A stretch of DNA of 10,707 bases from an uncultured Lachnospiraceae bacterium (lineage in GTDB: Bacteria; Bacillota; Clostridia; Lachnospirales; Lachnospiraceae), in assembly GCA_905193085.1 (NCBI GenBank), contig CAJJNI010000073.1, forward strand, positions 1 to 10,707. The letters run 5' to 3'. Each line of letters opens with the position of its first letter. Within the stretch, counting starts at the first letter, position 1. Below are positions 6,246-10,707 of this stretch, piece after piece. Both the position numbers and the translations under genes were made by a program. A model generated the notes under the pieces. That model was not told the DNA's origin, made no database searches, and saw nothing but the letters and a program-made list of their open reading frames with translations.

Positions 6246-7727
6246 ATGGATTTGTTGTTTAAAAGTACAAGAAGTGAACAGACAGTTACAGCTTCACAGG
6301 CAATTTTAAAAGGACTGGCAGATGATGGAGGTTTATTCGTTCCAATGTCTATTCCTGAACTTGATGTGACAGTTGAGCAGTTATCAAAGATGTCATATAA
6401 GGAAGTTGCTTATGAAGTTATGAAATTATATTTGACAGACTTTACAGAAGATGAATTAAAACACTGTATAAACAGCGCATATGACAGTCAATTTGACACA
6501 GAAGAAATTGCACCATTAGTAGAAGCAGAGGGTGCATATTTCCTTGAGTTATTTCATGGTGCAACAATAGCTTTTAAAGATATGGCATTGTCTATATTAC
6601 CTCATTTACTTACAACTGCTGCTAAGAAGAATAATGTAAAAAATGAAATCGTTATTCTTACAGCTACATCAGGTGATACAGGAAAAGCTGCTTTAGCTGG
6701 TTTTGCGGATGTTGAAGGAACACGTATAGTTGTATTTTATCCTAAAAATGGTGTAAGTCCTATTCAGGAGAAACAGATGGTTACTCAGAAGGGAAAGAAC
6801 ACAAAAGTAGTAGGAATACATGGTAATTTTGATGATGCACAGACAGGCGTTAAGAAAATGTTTGGTGATAAAGCTCTTGCTGAAGAAATGGACAAAAAAG
6901 GCTTCCAGTTCTCAAGTGCTAATTCAATAAATATCGGACGTCTTGTTCCTCAGATTGTTTATTATGTATATGCATATACAAGATTGCTTGGTGAGAATAA
7001 GATTGAAAACGGTGAGAAAATCAATGTTGTAGTTCCTACAGGTAATTTTGGTAATATTCTTGCTGCTTTTTATGCAAAACAGATGGGACTTCCAATTGCA
7101 AAATTAATTTGTGCATCTAATGAAAATAAAGTATTGTTTGATTTCCTCAGCACAGGTGTTTATGATAAGAACCGTGAATTTATGCTTACAAGCTCACCAT
7201 CTATGGATATTTTGATTTCAAGTAATTTAGAGAGATTAATATATCAGATTGCAGGTGCAGATTCTAAAGTCAATGCAGAACTTATGAAAGAATTAAATTC
7301 AACAGGTAAGTATGAAATTACAGCTGATATGAAAGCACAGTTGGCAGATTTTTATGGTAATTATGCATCAGAAGCTGATACAGCAGCTGCTATTAAGAAA
7401 ATATATGATGATACAGGTTATGTGATTGATACTCATACAGCAGTAGCAGCAAGTGTATATTCTAAATATAAGACTGATACAAATGATACAGCTAAAACAG
7501 TTATTGCATCTACAGCAAGTCCATTCAAATTTACAAGAAGCGTAATGAACGCAATAGATAATAAGTATGATTCCATGGGAGATTTTGAGTTGGTTGATGA
7601 ATTATCAAAGATTTCAAGAGTAAAAGTTCCTAATGCAATAGAAGAAATCCGTACAGCACCGGTTTTACATGATACAGTATGTGAAATAGATGAAATGCCA
7701 CAGACTGTTCGTGATTTCCTTAAATAA
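6246..7727 (+). CDS. thrC: Threonine synthase
   Basis: This 493-residue cytosolic enzyme converts O-phospho-L-homoserine to L-threonine with pyridoxal phosphate, the last step of threonine synthesis. The cofactor lysine is K111 in HGATIAFKDMALS, and TSGDTGKAAL (141-150) forms the phosphate-binding region. Other family blocks are the N-terminal STRSEQTVTASQAILKGLA and NSINIGRLVPQIVYY in the middle. The length matches the long bacterial ThrC class. I chose the ATG at 6246, nine bases after GAAAGG, rather than the TTG at 6243, because family members usually begin with M-x-L-L-Y/F-K-S-T. It has its own promoter and a terminator at each side, so it is monocistronic. No other threonine-pathway genes are adjacent. 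Confidence 0.97.
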   Translation: MDLLFKSTRSEQTVTASQAILKGLADDGGLFVPMSIPELDVTVEQLSKMSYKEVAYEVMKLYLTDFTEDELKHCINSAYDSQFDTEEIAPLVEAEGAYFLELFHGATIAFKDMALSILPHLLTTAAKKNNVKNEIVILTATSGDTGKAALAGFADVEGTRIVVFYPKNGVSPIQEKQMVTQKGKNTKVVGIHGNFDDAQTGVKKMFGDKALAEEMDKKGFQFSSANSINIGRLVPQIVYYVYAYTRLLGENKIENGEKINVVVPTGNFGNILAAFYAKQMGLPIAKLICASNENKVLFDFLSTGVYDKNREFMLTSSPSMDILISSNLERLIYQIAGADSKVNAELMKELNSTGKYEITADMKAQLADFYGNYASEADTAAAIKKIYDDTGYVIDTHTAVAASVYSKYKTDTNDTAKTVIASTASPFKFTRSVMNAIDNKYDSMGDFELVDELSKISRVKVPNAIEEIRTAPVLHDTVCEIDEMPQTVRDFLK

Positions 7728-7751
7728 TATAGTATTAAAAAATACATATAT

Positions 7752-7796
7752 AATGGCTTTCATTTTAATGTTTAAAACATTAAGATGAAAGCCATT
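7752..7796. terminator. Long bidirectional terminator hairpin between convergent units
   Basis: AATGGCTTTCAT (7752-7763) pairs perfectly with ATGAAAGCCATT (7785-7796). The pairing continues inward through a G-U pair and eight more A-T-rich pairs around a small loop, about 21 bp in all. On the + strand it is followed by TTGTTTT and on the - strand by a T run beginning about 10 bases away. It lies between the thrC stop and the convergent CheX-like gene, 4 bases from the latter's stop codon, so it probably ends both transcripts. Confidence 0.85.
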
Positions 7797-7800
7797 TGTT

Positions 7801-8688
7801 TTAAGCTGAACGTTCAGTGATAAAATATACCGTTCCAAATGAAAATGTTACAGGAAGTGAATAATAATACTTATCCGGTTTCATTTTAAATTGTTTATTT
7901 GTATAAGGTGGTTCTAAATATAACTCAATAGAAAGGTCGTTTGACATTGTAGTTATAAAAAGACCATTATGTAAATTTAAAAAATCTTCAACTGAAGCTT
8001 CAACATACTCATCTTTTTCAGGAAAATCTTCCTGAGCATATCTTGACGCAAATTTTAAAGTTGTTTTGGCATCAGCAATATACAGTGATATAGTAGAAAA
8101 TTCACCTTTGATTTCCTGAAATGCCATATGACCATCTGGTAATTTTTCAAGCTTTTCTAGTGGATGAGGAGTAAAATCCTTCCCGATAAAACGTATAATA
8201 TTATTAAACAACAATACAATGTATTGAGCATAGCAATATGATATATTGTCTTCTGAAATATTATAATAGGAGCGGACCAGTTCGATTAGTTTTTCGTTTT
8301 TTAAGCTTGCAAAATCGTTATCACATAAATGATATTTTGCCTGGTAATCTTTAAATGCTTTTTCAAAATCAGTAGCATTGATATAACCTAAATCACTTAA
8401 TGTTTGTGAAAATGAAAGATAATCAGGCTTATGTGATTTTAAAAGTTCATCAACCTGTTCATCTGTAAGATATCCTTTAGCTACAGCTATTTCTCCAAAT
8501 TTCTGTGAAGTATGTGTCTGAGTAATGTGGACATCTTCAACCTGGCTTGATGTCATATAACCGGCATGTATTGCCAAAACCCCTAATTTGACAAAGTGAT
8601 TTCTGTGAATATCCAATGCTTTGATAAGTTGTTCAGATGTTATGTATCCGTTATTTAATAGATAATTACCGAAAAACTGTGTATACAT
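7801..8688 (-). CDS. MshEN-like repeats fused to a CheX-like domain
   Basis: This 295-residue protein starts with four helical repeats of the form FG-x2-L-x3-GY-[I/M/L]-T-x2-Q: about 5-25, 33-57, 63-84 and 92-116. They resemble the N-terminal MshEN/GspE modules, some of which bind cyclic di-GMP. Residues from about 150 to 290 follow the secondary-structure order of CheX/CheC phosphatases, which dephosphorylate CheY-type receivers. At the place where CheX has E-x2-N, this protein has N238-L-H-N241, so the Asn is kept but the Glu appears to be lost. Its ATG overlaps the receiver gene's stop by one base (TAATG) with GGGAGGA upstream, so the two should be translationally coupled. A receiver-binding or receiver-controlling role is inferred from domain and context; I am less sure of the domain names than of the gene. 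Confidence 0.75.
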   Translation of the reverse strand: MYTQFFGNYLLNNGYITSEQLIKALDIHRNHFVKLGVLAIHAGYMTSSQVEDVHITQTHTSQKFGEIAVAKGYLTDEQVDELLKSHKPDYLSFSQTLSDLGYINATDFEKAFKDYQAKYHLCDNDFASLKNEKLIELVRSYYNISEDNISYCYAQYIVLLFNNIIRFIGKDFTPHPLEKLEKLPDGHMAFQEIKGEFSTISLYIADAKTTLKFASRYAQEDFPEKDEYVEASVEDFLNLHNGLFITTMSNDLSIELYLEPPYTNKQFKMKPDKYYYSLPVTFSFGTVYFITERSA

Positions 8689-9068
8689 TAGTTCCTCCCA
8701 TCTAAAAACGCATCAACAATACGCATAAGCTGGGTTTTGTCAATTGGTTTTTGTACGAAATCTTTAACACCGGCCGAAAGAGCTTTTTTAATACTCTGTT
8801 GTGTTCCGACTGAAGATACGACAATCATGTAAACATCGGAATCATATTCTTTTAATTCTGTAGCAGTAGTAATGCCGTCTTTTACAGGCATTACTAAATC
8901 TAAAAACACAATATCAATCTTGTTTTTTTTATATTTCTGTACGGCAACTTCACCATTTTCTGCTTCAATAATATTACAATTTGTTATTGAAGTAAGCATG
9001 TTTTTCATTTGCCTTCTTGAAAGAATAGAGTCGTCGCAAATCAGGATATTCAAAGATTTGTCTTCCAT
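8688..9068 (-). CDS. CheY-like single-domain response regulator
   Basis: The 126-residue product is one receiver domain with no output domain. It has the acidic pair D12-D13, phospho-acceptor D57 in VFLDLVMPVKDG, the Ser switch residue at 85 in VVSSVG, and K107 in QKPID. It should be phosphorylated by a histidine kinase and act through protein contacts. I chose the ATG at 9068, where MEDKSLNILICDDS begins normally, with AAAGGGG about 10 bases upstream. The open frame extends to 9161, but that start would add 31 unrelated residues and overlap pyrI. Spacing to pyrI is 28 bases with no terminator. The stop overlaps the start of the CheX-like gene. No kinase is in the window. Confidence 0.93.
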   Translation of the reverse strand: MEDKSLNILICDDSILSRRQMKNMLTSITNCNIIEAENGEVAVQKYKKNKIDIVFLDLVMPVKDGITTATELKEYDSDVYMIVVSSVGTQQSIKKALSAGVKDFVQKPIDKTQLMRIVDAFLDGRN

Positions 9069-9096
9069 ATCCCTACATCCCCTTTCTGATTGTAAT

Positions 9097-9531
9097 TTAA
9101 TTATGTTTGGCTGAGTATTTTTCTTCGCAATATTTACAACGATAAATTTCCTTCTTTTCATCCGTAAGTATGAAGATTTGTTTTAATTCCTGTTCTATTG
9201 ATGTAATACATCTTGGGTTATTGCAATGAAGTACATTTACGATTTGTTTAGGCAATGTAAGTTCCTTTTTATTAACAATTTCACCATTTTGTATTATATT
9301 GACTGTAATATTGTGGTTTATAAAACCGAGAATATTTAAATCTACTAAATCGACAGGTGCTTCAACTTTTATTATATCTTTTTTTCCCATTTTATTGCTG
9401 CGGGCATTTTTGATAATAGCTACACAGCAGTCAAGCTTGTCTAATTTTAAGTCACGGTATATGTCCATGCATGTTCCTGCCGGTATATGGTCAAGAACAA
9501 AGCCTTCATTGATTTTTCCTACATTAAGCAT
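9097..9531 (-). CDS. pyrI: Aspartate carbamoyltransferase regulatory chain
   Basis: This 144-residue protein is the non-catalytic chain of aspartate transcarbamoylase, which binds CTP and ATP and confers allosteric control on PyrB. The C-terminal zinc domain is intact: Cys103 and Cys108 in CNNPRC and Cys132 and Cys135 in CKYC (E. coli pattern C-x4-C and C-x2-C). The N-terminal nucleotide-binding domain starts at MLNVGKINEGFVLDHIPAG, with the usual HIPAG block. It is slightly shorter than the 153-residue E. coli protein. The start follows GAAAGGAT (9541-9548) at 9 bases and lies 16 bases after the pyrB stop, so it is in an operon with pyrB. Presence of PyrI implies end-product feedback at the enzyme level. 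Confidence 0.97.
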   Translation of the reverse strand: MLNVGKINEGFVLDHIPAGTCMDIYRDLKLDKLDCCVAIIKNARSNKMGKKDIIKVEAPVDLVDLNILGFINHNITVNIIQNGEIVNKKELTLPKQIVNVLHCNNPRCITSIEQELKQIFILTDEKKEIYRCKYCEEKYSAKHN

Positions 9532-9547
9532 TTGATAAACATCCTTT

Positions 9548-10468
9548 CTAATCCACTTTAATATCTAACAGTGTTAAAATAAGTGCCATTCGTGCATATA
9601 CACCATACTTAGCCTGCTTAAAATATACTGCTCTCGGGTCGTCATCGACTTCGACTGAAATTTCATTTACTCTTGGAAGTGGATGAAGAACATACATATC
9701 ATCTCTTGCTAATGCCATTTTAGCTTTATTAAGTACATAGAAATCTTTCATTCGTACATAATCTTCTTCATTAAAAAAACGTTCTTTCTGAACTCTTGTC
9801 ATATATAAAAAGTCAAGTTCAGGTAATACATCTTCAAGTCGTTCCACTTCTTTGAAAGCTATATTATTGGCAGTTAAAACATCATCTCTTATGTAGTCAG
9901 GAATTCTTAATTCTTCAGGAGAAATAAGAATAAATGTTATGTTTTCATATCTTGCTAATGCTTCTATTAAAGAGTGGACAGTTCGTCCAAATTTTAAATC
10001 TCCGCACAATCCTATAACAAGATTATTTAATCTGGATTTTAATGAGCGGATAGTCAGCAGGTCAGTTAAAGTCTGTGTTGGATGTTGATGACCGCCATCA
10101 CCTGCATTGATAACAGGAATTTCAGAGTGCAGGGAAGCTACCAGTGGAGCACCTTCCTTATTATGTCGCATTGCACAAATGTCAGCATAACAGGAAATTA
10201 TACGTATCGTATCTGCAACACTTTCGCCTTTTTTTACTGAGCTTGAATCAGCATCAGCAAATCCCAGAACATTTCCGCCTAAATTAAGCATAGCAGCTTC
10301 AAAACTGAGACGGGTTCTTGTGCTTGGTTCGTAAAAACATGTGGCAAGTTTTTTGCCATCACATGCATGAGCGTATTTACCCGGATTCTTTTCAATGTCA
10401 TTTGCAAGGTCAAACAACTTTTCCAATTCATCAGTGGTAAAATCGAGTGGGCTCATTAAGTGTCTCAT
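9548..10468 (-). CDS. pyrB: Aspartate carbamoyltransferase catalytic chain
   Basis: This 306-residue cytosolic enzyme condenses carbamoyl phosphate and L-aspartate to N-carbamoyl-L-aspartate, the committed step of pyrimidine synthesis. Carbamoyl phosphate-binding STRTR is at 49-53, the mobile-loop SSVKKGE at 76-82, HQHPTQ at 127-132 and HPLPR at 262-266, all intact. The length is that of the PyrI-associated class. AAGGAGG (10477-10483) lies 8 bases before the ATG. It is first in the operon pyrB-pyrI-receiver-CheX-like, behind a good promoter. The leader is only about 46 bases and shows no PyrR-type antiterminator or terminator, so control may be at initiation or purely allosteric. Confidence 0.98.
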   Translation of the reverse strand: MRHLMSPLDFTTDELEKLFDLANDIEKNPGKYAHACDGKKLATCFYEPSTRTRLSFEAAMLNLGGNVLGFADADSSSVKKGESVADTIRIISCYADICAMRHNKEGAPLVASLHSEIPVINAGDGGHQHPTQTLTDLLTIRSLKSRLNNLVIGLCGDLKFGRTVHSLIEALARYENITFILISPEELRIPDYIRDDVLTANNIAFKEVERLEDVLPELDFLYMTRVQKERFFNEEDYVRMKDFYVLNKAKMALARDDMYVLHPLPRVNEISVEVDDDPRAVYFKQAKYGVYARMALILTLLDIKVD

Positions 10469-10521
10469 TGTTTAATCCTCCTTGCAGGTTATACTTGTTG
10501 TCAGTAAATCCTTTTCACAAT

Positions 10522-10550
10522 ATTATACTCTAATTACTATATATTTTCAA
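10522..10550 (-). promoter_or_regulatory. Promoter of the pyrBI operon
   Basis: Read on the - strand, TTGAAA (10550-10545) is followed after 17 bases by a perfect TATAAT (10527-10522). The start of transcription should be near 10515, giving a leader of about 46 bases that carries the pyrB Shine-Dalgarno. The stretch between this promoter and the upstream gene's stop (10551-10602) is AT-rich, with no terminator and nothing else I can name. Confidence 0.82.
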
Positions 10551-10602
10551 GAATATATTAAATATTACTTCCTCATTATTTTACATCTGATTTACACATA
10601 AT

Positions 10603-10707
10603 TTAATGTTTTTTTAAAATTATTTTTTCAAAGAAAAGTCCCGAAATAAACCATAGTGGAGAGTAGTCGAGCCGGATTATTCCTTTGAAATTATATTTTT
10701 TTCCGGA
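10603..10707 (-). CDS. C-terminal end of an unrecognised gene (partial)
   Basis: A - strand frame is open from the right edge of the window to a TAA at 10605-10603 and encodes the last 34 residues of a protein. The tail includes NFKGIIRLDYSPLWFISG and then FFEKIILKKH: a hydrophobic, aromatic-rich stretch ending in a basic tail, as in a membrane-protein C-terminus. The residue composition looks like real coding sequence, but I cannot assign a family. It ends about 53 bases before the pyrB promoter, on the same strand, with no hairpin terminator between, so its transcript may read into pyrBI. Confidence 0.5.
   Translation of the reverse strand, partial: SGKKYNFKGIIRLDYSPLWFISGLFFEKIILKKH

Noticed and set aside
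9069..9161. A longer start for the receiver protein, adding 31 residues and overlapping pyrI.
   Set aside because: Receiver domains begin at the MEDKSLNILICDDS point; the added part is the pyrI coding sequence read in another frame.
10606..10707. A structured RNA or riboswitch at the right edge, suggested by several CCGG and CCCG blocks.
   Set aside because: The stretch is an uninterrupted coding frame on the - strand with protein-like composition, and I could not build a stable conserved-looking fold.

Overview
The window is AT-rich DNA with strong Shine-Dalgarno sites, compact operons and sigma-A-type promoters. Its gene set points to a low-GC Firmicute, most likely a Lachnospiraceae-type gut or rumen Clostridium relative: leucine-type hydro-lyases of the short two-subunit form, threonine synthase, pyrBI, a dockerin protein, and a CheX-like protein beside a CheY-like regulator. 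The taxonomic guess is inference. There are no tRNA or rRNA genes, CRISPR arrays or insertion sequences that I can see.

Left part (1-4461, + strand). The end of an upstream gene and its terminator come first. A putative operon follows: a lipoprotein of unknown role, then two tandem paralogous pairs of aconitase-superfamily hydro-lyase subunits, each in the order small subunit then large subunit (D1-C1, D2-C2). All cluster-binding cysteines are present in both large subunits. Neither leuA nor leuB is nearby, so which hydroxy acid each pair dehydrates is open; leucine or isoleucine synthesis, an aconitase-like role, or a substituted malate are all possible.

Middle part (4462-7796, + strand). 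A strong promoter precedes an EpsG-family membrane protein, probably a polysaccharide polymerase. It is followed by a tiny secreted protein made only of a signal peptide, an 11-threonine run and one dockerin domain, then a strong terminator. Threonine synthase (thrC) has its own extended -10 promoter and ends at a long hairpin shared with the convergent operon.

Right part (7752-10707, - strand). One promoter at about 10522-10550 drives pyrB and pyrI (aspartate transcarbamoylase catalytic and regulatory chains). With no visible terminator, transcription probably continues into a stand-alone receiver-domain protein, which is translationally coupled to a protein combining MshEN-like helical repeats with a CheX-like domain. 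The right edge holds the C-terminal end of an unrecognised gene on the same strand.

The points most worth a second look are the D-C-D-C hydro-lyase array with a divergent first large subunit, the free-standing dockerin beside an orphan EpsG, and the signalling pair attached to the pyrimidine operon, whose CheX-like domain seems to lack the usual catalytic glutamate.
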